Part shown: positions 9,669-19,151 of the stretch, piece after piece
Layout: the number at the start of each line of letters is the position of its first letter
Position numbering within the stretch: position 1 is the first letter of the stretch
Origin: Phascolarctobacterium sp.
GTDB taxonomy: Bacteria; Bacillota; Negativicutes; Acidaminococcales; Acidaminococcaceae
Direction of reading: 5' to 3'
Length of the DNA stretch: 64,000 bases
NCBI GenBank assembly: GCA_017467905.1
Contig: JAFUKD010000023.1
Coordinates: 1-64,000, forward strand
Notes under the pieces: model-generated
Told to the model about the DNA's origin: nothing
Seen by the model: the letters and a program-made list of their open reading frames with translations, nothing else
Databases searched by the model: none
Position numbers and translations under genes: made by a program

Positions 9669-12600
9669 ATGCCGATGTTGGAAAAATACCGTCATTATTT
9701 CGATATTGACCCAGATTATTTTCCTGCCGTAAATGAAGCGGTCATTACGAAGAACCCAGAAGTGTGGAAAAAATTCTTCCCCCATGAGACCTTTGTGAAA
9801 CTTCTGAAGAACACAATCAGTGTCCTTGAGCGTAAGCAGAAACTCTGCCTGTGGGTGGAGGGAGCCTACGGTACAGGCAAATCTCACGCTGTCCACACCC
9901 TGAAGAAATTGCTGGACTCCAGTGAGGAAGAAACTCGTGAATACTTCCAAAGGCACAAGTTGGATAATGATCTGTGCAACCGCTTCCAGGCTGTGAAATC
10001 CAGTGGTCGCATTTTGACGGTCCATCGCTACGGCTCTGCTACCATTCGTAGCGACCACAATCTTGTTTTTGCTATCCAGGAGAGCATAGAAAAAGCACTT
10101 GTCGATGCGGGAATTGAAAACAAGGGCGGAAACGCACTAAAAGAGGCCACTATCACATGGCTTTCCGACAAGGACAACAGAAATTATTTCAACGGCTTGA
10201 TTACGGGTACATACTCTAACCTGTTCGGTGGAGATGATGCCGATACTGTAATTGAAAAATTACGCACTTTTTCTGGCGATGCGCTGGCGAAGGTTATGGA
10301 CAATATCTTTAAGGTGGCCGATGAGCGTCAAGTAAAAGCGCTCTCGCTGAGCGTGACTGATTTGAGCAACTGGATTCGTGAAGTGATTCGGGCAAACAGC
10401 TTGAAAGCTATTGTCTTTATGTGGGATGAGTTTACTGAATACTTTTACAACAATGCTCGCAATCTCACCGGATTCCAGGAGCTTTGTGAAATCAGCGAAA
10501 CCGATCCCTTCTATTTCGTGCTGGTCACCCATGTTACCCAAGGTTTGTTCCATGAGCGTGACCAGGACTTCATTAAGCTGAACGGACGCTTTGTCAGTCC
10601 GCACAGCTTAATCAGTCTGCCTGAAAATATCGCATTTCAGCTCATGGGTGCAGCTATGGAGAAAAACAAGGATGAAGCCGTGCTCGAAGATTGGGAGCTT
10701 GCTCTCGGAGACCTTACCGCCAGAACACAGGAATCCCGCAAGCTGGTGAAGTCGGTAGCACGCATTACCGACAAAGAGATGGTGGATATCCTCCCGATAC
10801 ACCCCTATGCTGCCCTGCTCTTGAAACACATCTCCTCTGCGTTTGATTCCAACCAGCGCAGTATGTTTGACTTTATCAAGAATGACCGTGGCGATGAAAT
10901 CAAGGGCTTCCAATGGTTTATTGACAATTTCGGGCCGGAGGATGATAACCCGCTACTCTCTGTTGATATGCTTTGGGAATTCTTCTATGACAAAGGCAAG
11001 GAATATCTGGCGCATGATATTCGCTCTATTCTCGACTACTATAACCGTGCCGGGAATCAACGACTTGATTCTGACCAAAAACGAGTTCTGAAGACGGTTC
11101 TTCTGTTGCAGGCAATTTCCCAATACGCCGGCGACTCTGTTGAACTGTTTATTCCCAATGAAAAAAATCTCGACAATGCTTTTGAAGGAACCGACATGGA
11201 AGGCTCCGCAGCGAGATGCGCTGAGCAGCTTGTTCGAGAGAAGGTGCTATTCTCCAAATCCCTCGGTGGCGGAAAATTCCAGTATGCAGCCTACAACTAT
11301 GAAGACGAAATTGATGTAACGCCTTTTGAGGAGCAAATTGACCGAAAAAGCACTTCTGCTTTTATTACGGAGGAACTCGCTGATAGAACTCGAATCGTTG
11401 ACGCTATTACCCTCGGAGGTGCCCTTAGGCTCCGCTATGAGCTGCGCTTTGTTTCTGCTTCCGACTTCGACTCTACGATCAAGCAACTTCGCAACACGGA
11501 AGAAAAGTATGAAAACAAGATTGTTGCCGTAGTATGTTTCGCAAAAGATGATGCCGAAAGTGTTGTCCTAGGCAAGAAAATCCACGATGCCCTTTCTGCC
11601 GGAACTTACAACATGGTTTTTATTGATGCCAGCCGAACCCCGTTGGGTGCGGATGGATACGGCGTATATCGTCACGATATGGCGTTATCTATGTCCCAGC
11701 AAGGAAAAGACCCTGCATTAGTTACTCAGTATGCCAATAATGCAAAGGATTCGTTGAAAAAATGGAAAACCCGCATTGCCGCTGGTGAGTTCATGGTTCA
11801 CACCGCCGATAAGCCAGATGGTGAGCGGGCTACTACGCTTGATGCTCTGTACGGACTTCTCGCAGAAATCAATAAGAAAAAATTTGTGTCCTGTCTTGAG
11901 GGTTCTTACAATGTAATCGCTAATATGTATACACCAAGCAGCCTGAAGCAAGGTGTTGAGTGTGCTTTCAACGAGAAAACTGCCGGAACCTTCCTGTCCG
12001 GCAGTCCTGCCACAAAGTTGGAAACTGCTCTTGATGGCGCATGGAAAGTGCCTCAATACTGGATTTCCAGACCCCATCTTTTGATTTCTAAAATCAAGGT
12101 GTGCGTTGATGAAATCATAAATGATGGCTTCCAGAACGGCGGTGGCCGTGTATCCATTAAGAAAATTTATGATGTTTTGAAGACTGCACCCTACGGTTTC
12201 ATGCCGTGTAATCTGTCGGCGTTTATTCTGGGCTTTGTGCTTAAAGAGTACGCTTCCGGGACATATAGCTGGAGTGACGGACTCACCAACGATGTTTTGA
12301 ATGTCAATAAGCTCAAAGAAATGATTGATGAGGTCATTCGTCTCGAAATTACACCGAATCCTCGTTACAAGGACAAGTATATTGTTGCGATGACCCCTGC
12401 AGAGAAGGCTTTCAACGAAATCACTTCTGTAGCATTTGGTATTCCGCTCAATATGTGTACCTCTGTTCCAAACACAAGAGAACGCATCCGCAGTAAGATG
12501 AAGGAGTTCTCGTTCCCGATTTGGACTTTGATGTACATTCTTGAGAAAGAGACGCTTCAAACAGAAACCGCTGTGCTGTCTGAAATCATCGATTCTTTCT

Positions 12601-13874
12601 GCGGGATTGCCAACAGTAATAACATGGGAGCCGGGACGACTGACAGCGATATTGCCATGGCAATCGGGAATCTTGCCCTCGCCAACGGAAATGCTGCAAA
12701 TGATTTGCAAAGCATTTTGACCAAAGAAAAGTGTACCCAGGGCATGGCTGCCTACCTTGGAACTTTTGAAAATGGTACTCTTGTCTCCCTTGCTGAAACG
12801 GTCGGCGATGGAGGTCAATACATCAATGTCCTTCGCAAAAAGTTCGATGCAGATGCAGCAAACTGGGTGTGGAATGTCGAAACCGCACAACAGAAGATCC
12901 GTGAGGTTATTCTGGAGTATCAAATCATTGTAGAAAGCAATAAGATTACCTCCAAAAGCATCTCTTATGATGCGACCATACGGGAATGGTGTGACAAGTG
13001 TGGGTATATTCGCATCTCCTATGCGGCCGCAAAAAACTATTTCGATGAGTTGGGACCATTCCTCGGGATGCTCTATACCCTGAAAAAAGCCGGAACTCTG
13101 TTGGATTCCCAGAAGCAAACCTTCTTGGAACTTGTTCAGGCTAATGAAAGCACATTCCGCAATTTCTATAATAACCAGGTTGATTTGTTTAAGCGTGTAT
13201 GCGGATACTATCTTGATGATCTGTCGGACGATGAAATTAATGAAGTATTTTCTACAATGCCTGCCGGTTCGTTCACCTGCGAAAAAGCGGAATATTTGAG
13301 CCAAGTCGAGTCCAAAGTTGCCGCCTACAAAGAGGGACAGAAAAATACGCAGTTAAAGAAGTTGTGGAGAGAGAAAACCCGAACAGAGTCTCCCGGGGAT
13401 TGGTCGAAAAAACATAAGATGCCCATTTTGTGCCTTGTTCCAGACAGCGAAGTGGCGAAGGCAAAAGCTGCATTCGGTGCTGTCAATCGTCCAAAGGCCG
13501 ATGAGCAGTCGATTGACCGTGCAATGGAGTACTTTGCTTCTGCAAAATTCTTTGACTTGCTGGATGATGCCGCAGCTTTGGATAAAGCGTTCCAGAGCAG
13601 CATTATTGGAAGCTATTCCGTCATGCTGACGGATGTTCAAGAAGTGAAAGATTACCTTGACTCTCACATCACAGCAGAGCCGTTTGATTGGTTTGGACTT
13701 CCTGAAATTGAAAAGAAGCTTCGCCAGATGGCGGAAGCAAAATACAATCAGGGCGGTTGTGACCGTGCCCTTGCCAAAATTGATGAAATGGATATTGCTG
13801 ATGTGAAGAAGTATCTAAAGGATCTCATTCGGGATAACATGGTTGTTGGCATGGAGATCATCAAAGGGAATTAA
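9669..13874 (+). CDS. brxC: BrxC/PglY-like large P-loop ATPase of BREX
   Basis: This is a 1401-residue ATPase. The Walker A motif GAYGTGKS is at residues 65-72, and the Walker B-like segment is at 247-254 ending in WDE (D253, E254). Length, N-terminal ATPase position and location between brxP and pglZ match BrxC/PglY (BrxC4 type). BrxC is an essential BREX component thought to form a DNA-bound assembly with PglZ; its exact job is unknown. The ribosome site AAGGAGGAAG lies just before the start. No disruption is seen in the frame. Confidence 0.85.
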   Translation: MPMLEKYRHYFDIDPDYFPAVNEAVITKNPEVWKKFFPHETFVKLLKNTISVLERKQKLCLWVEGAYGTGKSHAVHTLKKLLDSSEEETREYFQRHKLDNDLCNRFQAVKSSGRILTVHRYGSATIRSDHNLVFAIQESIEKALVDAGIENKGGNALKEATITWLSDKDNRNYFNGLITGTYSNLFGGDDADTVIEKLRTFSGDALAKVMDNIFKVADERQVKALSLSVTDLSNWIREVIRANSLKAIVFMWDEFTEYFYNNARNLTGFQELCEISETDPFYFVLVTHVTQGLFHERDQDFIKLNGRFVSPHSLISLPENIAFQLMGAAMEKNKDEAVLEDWELALGDLTARTQESRKLVKSVARITDKEMVDILPIHPYAALLLKHISSAFDSNQRSMFDFIKNDRGDEIKGFQWFIDNFGPEDDNPLLSVDMLWEFFYDKGKEYLAHDIRSILDYYNRAGNQRLDSDQKRVLKTVLLLQAISQYAGDSVELFIPNEKNLDNAFEGTDMEGSAARCAEQLVREKVLFSKSLGGGKFQYAAYNYEDEIDVTPFEEQIDRKSTSAFITEELADRTRIVDAITLGGALRLRYELRFVSASDFDSTIKQLRNTEEKYENKIVAVVCFAKDDAESVVLGKKIHDALSAGTYNMVFIDASRTPLGADGYGVYRHDMALSMSQQGKDPALVTQYANNAKDSLKKWKTRIAAGEFMVHTADKPDGERATTLDALYGLLAEINKKKFVSCLEGSYNVIANMYTPSSLKQGVECAFNEKTAGTFLSGSPATKLETALDGAWKVPQYWISRPHLLISKIKVCVDEIINDGFQNGGGRVSIKKIYDVLKTAPYGFMPCNLSAFILGFVLKEYASGTYSWSDGLTNDVLNVNKLKEMIDEVIRLEITPNPRYKDKYIVAMTPAEKAFNEITSVAFGIPLNMCTSVPNTRERIRSKMKEFSFPIWTLMYILEKETLQTETAVLSEIIDSFCGIANSNNMGAGTTDSDIAMAIGNLALANGNAANDLQSILTKEKCTQGMAAYLGTFENGTLVSLAETVGDGGQYINVLRKKFDADAANWVWNVETAQQKIREVILEYQIIVESNKITSKSISYDATIREWCDKCGYIRISYAAAKNYFDELGPFLGMLYTLKKAGTLLDSQKQTFLELVQANESTFRNFYNNQVDLFKRVCGYYLDDLSDDEINEVFSTMPAGSFTCEKAEYLSQVESKVAAYKEGQKNTQLKKLWREKTRTESPGDWSKKHKMPILCLVPDSEVAKAKAAFGAVNRPKADEQSIDRAMEYFASAKFFDLLDDAAALDKAFQSSIIGSYSVMLTDVQEVKDYLDSHITAEPFDWFGLPEIEKKLRQMAEAKYNQGGCDRALAKIDEMDIADVKKYLKDLIRDNMVVGMEIIKGN

Positions 13875-13885
13875 GGAGGTGCAAA

Positions 13886-14233
13886 ATGACCATCCAAGAA
13901 GTCATTAAAAAAATTGACCGTTATCTGAAGAAGGATAATGTCGAACCTCTTATTGTCGATGTTCAAAACAAGGCAGATTTGGACGCTATCATGCTCCATT
14001 ACAAATTACCCCAGAATGTCTTTTTGTGTGCTTCCGACACAGAGTTTTGTAAAGCAGACGAATTTCCTATAATCCCGAACATTCTCGAGCGCCTTACCAA
14101 CGAAAATAGTAGCTTTTTTGTTAGTGAAATTTCGAGTTTCTTCATGTTAAAAGGCGAAAAGGCATTGGTGCAAGAATTAAAAGAACTTCTATCTATGAGT
14201 ATTGCCGGTCATGCGGTAATTCTCACCTTTTAA
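13886..14233 (+). CDS. pglZ: PglZ N-terminal fragment, cut by an in-frame TAA
   Basis: This is a 115-codon frame with a strong ribosome site (AAGGAGGTG) 12 bp after brxC. It ends at TAA 14231-14233, but the same frame continues without interruption into the PglZ body (CAEYLRTLIKNDRRVDSRV...). The sequence across the stop (AVILTF, stop, CAEYLR) reads naturally if TAA was CAA (Gln). I therefore treat this as the first part of pglZ rather than a separate small gene. The restored frame 13886-16216 would have 776 codons. Readthrough or a very recent mutation cannot be told apart from sequence alone. Confidence 0.7.
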   Translation: MTIQEVIKKIDRYLKKDNVEPLIVDVQNKADLDAIMLHYKLPQNVFLCASDTEFCKADEFPIIPNILERLTNENSSFFVSEISSFFMLKGEKALVQELKELLSMSIAGHAVILTF

Positions 14234-14275
14234 TGTGCCGAATATCTGCGCACCCTTATCAAAAATGACCGGCGT

Positions 14276-16216
14276 GTGGATAGCAGAGTTTGTATTTTGG
14301 ATGGAGTACGATCCGTTCGGCCAAGACTTGTTTTTACTGAAGAAGGTATCAAACTCACGGGCACAAGTCCGGCGGTAAAAGGGCTTCGAGGTATGGCTAA
14401 AGCGGTGGAATCAACCACCGCAGAAGTGCTATACATCGAAACCCACAAAAGTAAGGACAGCTACCCATTTTCTCTCTATTCAATCTCAGACCTGAAGAAT
14501 CCTTACGAGATTTTGTGCCACCTGGATGGAATGACAGCTGGATTGGTAGAAGGTTATGGCAGCAAAGAAGAATGGCAGTATGCCCTGGCAGAATTTCAAG
14601 AATACCCTTCGTGGCAACAGCTCATTTCTGCAAAAATAGGGAGTATTTACAATCTGGATATTGTTATCTCTACCTACCAGCAGAATAGTGCAGATAAAAA
14701 ATGGCTTTGGTTGTACTTTATTGGGCTCAAACTGTTCTATGCGGGCAACGACTCGTACTTAAACAAGGCAATAGAGGCAGCTTCTTCCCCGGGGGAGCTC
14801 GTTCACAATTTGTATCGCACTATTTTAGAAGTCGAGCCAACTGATAGCATATTTGCGTCCATATATGAACGCAGAAAAGCACATTTGAATGCCATTGGCA
14901 ACCCGCTCGATGAAGTTAATAATTTCTGCAAGATTGTCCAAAGCAAGGGAAAGTATGCGCTCTGCTATCTAACAGATAATACCATTCAGGAAAAAGAGCT
15001 TATTTTCAAGTTGCTGGATAGGTACAGTGAAGACTTTGAAAGAGCTGAACTTTTTAGTATATTGGAGCGCATCTATCCTGACCTCCGTGCTTACCTGACA
15101 CCATACCGTTTCAAAAACGAATTGCTTGACAGCTATTTCCAAGAGTACAAATATCAAAAGGTTGTCAACAAGATTTTTCCGAACTTCATGGAGGTCGTTG
15201 CGAAGCAAGCAGTCAATAGAGATTACAATATTATTCTTCCGCCCCGGAGTTCTGTGATCGAGAAAATTGATGTAACAAACGCTCAGACTTATTTCACTGA
15301 CGCAATGGGCGTTGAATATCTTGGCTACATTATGTCCAGATGTCACGCCCTTAAGTTGATGGCGAAAATCACAGTATGCAGATGTGAGCTTCCATCCATC
15401 ACGAGCAGAAACAAGGAATTTTGGGATGTGTTATCCACAGAACGGTTCCCGATTATTACCGTTGACAAAATAGATAAAATCAAGCATCACGGTGAAGAAG
15501 GATATGATTATAGTCGTGAGGATAGAAAGCTCCCGATTTATTTGATTCGTGAATTGGAGCTGATTGATGAACTTCTAAAGAAAATCAAAACAAACCTCAC
15601 AAACGGGGACTACCAAAAGGCCATCTTAATCGCAGACCATGGTGCCAGTAGACTTGCAGTCATTCATGAGACTGAAAATCTGTGGGAAATGGAATCAAAC
15701 GGAAAGCACTCTGGAAGATGCTGCCCTAAAAGCGAGGTCGATGAAAGACCAGACAGTGCTACTGATGCGGAAGATTTCTGGGCGCTTGCTAATTATGACC
15801 GTTTCAAGGGAAGCCGGAAAGCTAATGTTGAGGTTCATGGTGGCGCAACATTGGAGGAAATCGCTGTTCCAATTATTGAGATTTCGTATCTTAACGCTGC
15901 CATTGAAGTAAAGATAATGCCGGTTGATTCGACGGCGCTGTTTGTCGGCATCCCCGAAATCACCGTCAGCTTCCGCAAAAAAGCTGCAATTAAAATATTT
16001 GCTACAGAAAAGTTGGTGGATGTCAGCGTTGTAATAGATGGTCATGTCTATGAAGCGAATCCGATTGATGATAATTTCTATGTTGTAGAGGAGATGGCCG
16101 AAATTCGCCGTGCCAAAACATACAGCGTAGATGTATTTGCTAGTGGAATGCCTGTGGCCACTGCCCTTCCTCTGAGAGTAAAGAAGGAAAGCGGCAGCGA
16201 AAAGAGCATTCTGTAA
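14276..16216 (+). CDS. pglZ: PglZ body: alkaline-phosphatase-superfamily protein of BREX
   Basis: This frame covers 646 codons from a GTG at 14276 to the stop. It is in phase with 13886-14233 and separated from it by the single TAA. The PglZ metal-site segment ILIADHGASRLAV is visible, with the Asp at codon 584 of the restored frame (454 of this fragment). It is followed by the late-domain motifs NYDRFKGSR and EVHGGATLEEIAVPIIE typical of the family's C-terminal end. PglZ proteins are phosphatase-fold partners required for BREX. No ribosome site precedes GTG 14276, so this part may not be made alone. BrxL follows 12 bp later. Confidence 0.8.
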   Translation: MDSRVCILDGVRSVRPRLVFTEEGIKLTGTSPAVKGLRGMAKAVESTTAEVLYIETHKSKDSYPFSLYSISDLKNPYEILCHLDGMTAGLVEGYGSKEEWQYALAEFQEYPSWQQLISAKIGSIYNLDIVISTYQQNSADKKWLWLYFIGLKLFYAGNDSYLNKAIEAASSPGELVHNLYRTILEVEPTDSIFASIYERRKAHLNAIGNPLDEVNNFCKIVQSKGKYALCYLTDNTIQEKELIFKLLDRYSEDFERAELFSILERIYPDLRAYLTPYRFKNELLDSYFQEYKYQKVVNKIFPNFMEVVAKQAVNRDYNIILPPRSSVIEKIDVTNAQTYFTDAMGVEYLGYIMSRCHALKLMAKITVCRCELPSITSRNKEFWDVLSTERFPIITVDKIDKIKHHGEEGYDYSREDRKLPIYLIRELELIDELLKKIKTNLTNGDYQKAILIADHGASRLAVIHETENLWEMESNGKHSGRCCPKSEVDERPDSATDAEDFWALANYDRFKGSRKANVEVHGGATLEEIAVPIIEISYLNAAIEVKIMPVDSTALFVGIPEITVSFRKKAAIKIFATEKLVDVSVVIDGHVYEANPIDDNFYVVEEMAEIRRAKTYSVDVFASGMPVATALPLRVKKESGSEKSIL

Positions 16217-16228
16217 GGAGGGATACTC

Positions 16229-17680
16229 GTGACAGAAAAACTTAGAGATTGTTTCGATGAAATGGTTGTCTACAAGGATTTGAAGAAAAGCAATTTCTTT
16301 TCTGCGCTGGGCTTACCATCATTCTTGAGAGATTGGCTACTTAAAAAGTTTGCCGATGATGAAGGGAATCTGGATATAGACGAGCTCACGGATTTCATCC
16401 ACACCTATCTTCCAAATAAAGAAGAATGGATCAGGATTAAAGATAGAATTATTAACGAAAATGAGCGTGTCAAAATTCTCACGAAAATTTCAGTGGATAT
16501 TAGCATCAAAACAGGAGAAATAACATTTTCGCTGCCCGACTTTGGGTTAACAAACAAGGAAACCATGATTGATGTGTCTGTATGGTACCAATACCGTGGA
16601 GAACTGGTCAGCGGACAGGAGGTTTGGGGCGTAGTTGAACTTGGCTATCGTCCTCCTGATGATACTGTGAAGCCTAAAATTCCAGGGAAAATTCGTCTTA
16701 CAGGATTTACAAATTTCTGCCCTTATACCATTGATCTTGATTACTATAAGGATGTGCGAAATGAATTTACAACTTCCGAATGGATAGATGTACTGTTGGG
16801 TGCAATTGACTACAATGCCGGTGGATACGAAAGTGAAGAACAAAAGCTTTCGATGCTAACTCGCATCCTGCCTTTTGTCGAAAAGCGTCTTAATCTAATT
16901 GAGCTGGCTCCGAAAGGAACTGGCAAGTCTTATGTGTTTGGTCATGTGAGTAAATATGGGCTTCTAACAGATGGCGGAAAAGTAACTCGGGCGAAAATGT
17001 TTTATGATACCGCTCGGAAGACTCCCGGTTTTGTTACCGGACATGACTTTATTGCAATCGATGAGGTAAAGCTGGTGCAGTTCGGCGATGTGAATGAAAT
17101 GCGCTCCATCATGCAGGGATATATGGAGTATGGTCAGTTTAACATTGGTGGCTATGAGGGGAAATCTGATGCAGGCATAATCTTTTTGGGAAATATCGCA
17201 CAGGATAATATGGATGAGTATCAGAATATGTTCTCTGAGCTCCCCTCTTTATTCCAAGAAAGTGCATTGGTAGACCGAATCCATGGCTTTATCAAGGGCT
17301 GGGATATACCGAGAATGAATGATGATTTGAAGCTTTCTGGCTGGGCGCTAAACTCTGAATACTTCTGCACGATTCTGCATGAACTCCGCAATGATGTCAG
17401 TTACAGAGCTATCGTAGATCAAATCGTTGATGTTCCAGATAGGGCAGACACTCGTGACACAGAAGCCGTAAAGCGGATTGCTACAGCATATCTGAAGCTT
17501 TTGTTCCCGAATGTGCGGAGCGCACAGGATATCAATCCCAAGAGATTCCAGCAGTATTGCCTCCGGCCCGCTGTTCGTATGCGGAAAATCATTAAACGGC
17601 AACTTGGGATTCTTGATATAGAGTTCAAGGGTAAGGACGTGCCTTCCTTCTCGCTGAAGGAGATTTCATATGAGAGTTGA
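16229..17680 (+). CDS. brxL: BrxL: AAA+ Lon-like protein of BREX (short form)
   Basis: This is a 483-residue protein starting at GTG after AAGGAGGG. Walker A GTGKS is at residues 230-234 (context LAPKGTGKSYVFGHVSKYG) and Walker B AIDE ends at D278-E279. The sequence matches the short BrxL group; longer BrxL proteins carry an extra Lon-type C-terminal region not seen here. BrxL is a ring-forming AAA+ protein of BREX that contacts DNA. The small zinc-ribbon gene overlaps its last 11 bp. Confidence 0.88.
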   Translation: MTEKLRDCFDEMVVYKDLKKSNFFSALGLPSFLRDWLLKKFADDEGNLDIDELTDFIHTYLPNKEEWIRIKDRIINENERVKILTKISVDISIKTGEITFSLPDFGLTNKETMIDVSVWYQYRGELVSGQEVWGVVELGYRPPDDTVKPKIPGKIRLTGFTNFCPYTIDLDYYKDVRNEFTTSEWIDVLLGAIDYNAGGYESEEQKLSMLTRILPFVEKRLNLIELAPKGTGKSYVFGHVSKYGLLTDGGKVTRAKMFYDTARKTPGFVTGHDFIAIDEVKLVQFGDVNEMRSIMQGYMEYGQFNIGGYEGKSDAGIIFLGNIAQDNMDEYQNMFSELPSLFQESALVDRIHGFIKGWDIPRMNDDLKLSGWALNSEYFCTILHELRNDVSYRAIVDQIVDVPDRADTRDTEAVKRIATAYLKLLFPNVRSAQDINPKRFQQYCLRPAVRMRKIIKRQLGILDIEFKGKDVPSFSLKEISYES

Positions 17681-17867
17681 TTGCATTATTTGTGGACAAA
17701 AGAACCTCGACAGAAATACCGCTGGCATCAACAAAAAACTATTAGGTGAAGATATAGAGAATTTCTACTGTATGGATTGCCTTGCTGAGTATCTGGGATG
17801 TACTGTCGAGGAGCTCCTTGAGAAAATTGAGGAGTTCAAAGAAGAAGGATGTAAATTGTTTGAGTGA
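17670..17867 (+). CDS. Small zinc-ribbon protein between brxL and the desulfurase
   Basis: This 65-residue protein has two cysteine pairs, C5-x2-C8 and C34-x2-C37, which fit one zinc site, followed by an acidic helix (VEELLEKIEEFKEEG). It overlaps the end of brxL and lies 9 bp before the cysteine desulfurase, so it is almost certainly co-translated with them. It has no named family that I recognise. A role as a sulfur carrier or an adaptor for the desulfurase is only a guess from position; the extra cysteines C44 and C61 would be candidates. Confidence 0.65.
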   Translation: MRVDCIICGQKNLDRNTAGINKKLLGEDIENFYCMDCLAEYLGCTVEELLEKIEEFKEEGCKLFE

Positions 17868-17876
17868 GGTGGGATT

Positions 17877-19001
17877 GTGAAGCGATTCATTTATGCTGAC
17901 AATGCAGCTACAACACAATTAGATATGGATGCTTTTGAGGCAATGAAGCCATATCTTTTAGGAGAGTATGGTAATGCTTCACAACCCTACTCATTTGCGA
18001 GAACGGCGAAAAAAGCACTGAAGAACTCGAGAGAAACAATTGCTCAGTGCATTGGCGCTGAACCCGAAGAAATATTTTTCACCTCGGGTGGTACAGAGAG
18101 TAACAACTGGGCCATAAAAGGAACTGCATTTTCAGGCTCTACCAAACGCGCTTTCATAACTTCAGTCATTGAACATCATGCAATTCTGCGTCCGTGTGCT
18201 GATATAGAAAGTATGGGGTATCCTGTATCCTATCTCCCTGTTGATTGTACTGGCACAGTGAATGTCGGAACTCTGTCAGAATATATCAATTCTGACACTC
18301 GATTAGTTTCCATCATGACAGCAAACAACGAGATTGGCTCTATTCAGGACATTTCTGCTTTAGCTGCTATTGCACATTCCTGTGGTGCCATCTTTCATAC
18401 AGACGCTGTTCAGGCAGTTGGGCATATTGAAATAAATGTGAATTTGCTTGGTGTAGATATGCTTTCCGCTTCTGCTCATAAGTTTAATGGCCCAAAAGGG
18501 ATAGGTTTCCTGTATGTCCGAAAAGGGACGCCACTGATGTCATACGCAAGCGGAGGTGGCCAGGAACACCACATGAGAGCCGGAACGGAGAATGTTGCAT
18601 CTATAGTTGGTATGGCTACTGCACTAAAAAAGAATGTATCTGCAATGAAAGATACAGCGTCGCATTTAGCTTTGCTAGAAAACAGATTGCTTGTAGGGTT
18701 GTCTAATGCAAATATACGATTCTCCCGAAATGGGAGCGAGGTGCATATTCCCGGAAATTTAAGCCTTTCCTTCCCTGGCTATAGCGGCGAAGCCCTTTTG
18801 CACCGATTAGATTTAATGGGAATTTGTGTTTCTACCGGCTCTGCTTGTAATAGCAAAGAAACTCAGATATCTCACGTATTACAGGCTATTGGTCTGAAAC
18901 CAGATCTGGCAAAGGGAACTATACGATTGTCGTTTGGAAGAAACAATTCTGAAAATGATGTCGATATAATTGTTGAATCACTTCAGCGAATTTTTAGATA
19001 A
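17877..19001 (+). CDS. Cysteine desulfurase (NifS/IscS/DndA class) in the BREX operon
   Basis: This is a 374-residue class V aminotransferase-fold enzyme that takes sulfur from L-cysteine as a persulfide. PLP-binding Lys is K202 in SAHKFNGPKG, and the persulfide Cys is C324 in STGSACNSKET, the spacing expected of NifS/IscS-group I enzymes. FTSGGTESNNWAIKG and GGGQEHHMRAGTENV are also conserved. GTG start after GTGAGGTGGG. It closes the BREX operon on the left side of the IS256 element. Its presence beside BrxP mirrors DndA-DndC and SspA-SspD pairings in DNA phosphorothioation systems, so it probably supplies sulfur to BrxP. A general Fe-S role for BrxP's clusters is the alternative. Confidence 0.88.
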   Translation: MKRFIYADNAATTQLDMDAFEAMKPYLLGEYGNASQPYSFARTAKKALKNSRETIAQCIGAEPEEIFFTSGGTESNNWAIKGTAFSGSTKRAFITSVIEHHAILRPCADIESMGYPVSYLPVDCTGTVNVGTLSEYINSDTRLVSIMTANNEIGSIQDISALAAIAHSCGAIFHTDAVQAVGHIEINVNLLGVDMLSASAHKFNGPKGIGFLYVRKGTPLMSYASGGGQEHHMRAGTENVASIVGMATALKKNVSAMKDTASHLALLENRLLVGLSNANIRFSRNGSEVHIPGNLSLSFPGYSGEALLHRLDLMGICVSTGSACNSKETQISHVLQAIGLKPDLAKGTIRLSFGRNNSENDVDIIVESLQRIFR

Positions 19002-19151
19002 CATGGTCTATGGAGGACGCTCTTTAACGAGATGGGCATGAAAAAAATAGGAGAGTGTAAAATAAAGTGTGTAAGTTACCGGTAACAAAAACTTACGCAC
19101 TTTATTTTTATTTTAAAGTGCGGTACACTAAACGAAAGGATGAAAGGATTT

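Noticed and set aside
11718-13304. Long open frame (about 528 codons) on the minus strand inside brxC
   Set aside because: It lies opposite a well-supported BrxC frame and matches no family; codon bias of brxC creates it.
19002-19055. A gene start (ATGGGCATGAAAAAAATAGG) just before the IS256 element
   Set aside because: Only a few codons exist before the IS and no ribosome site is well placed.
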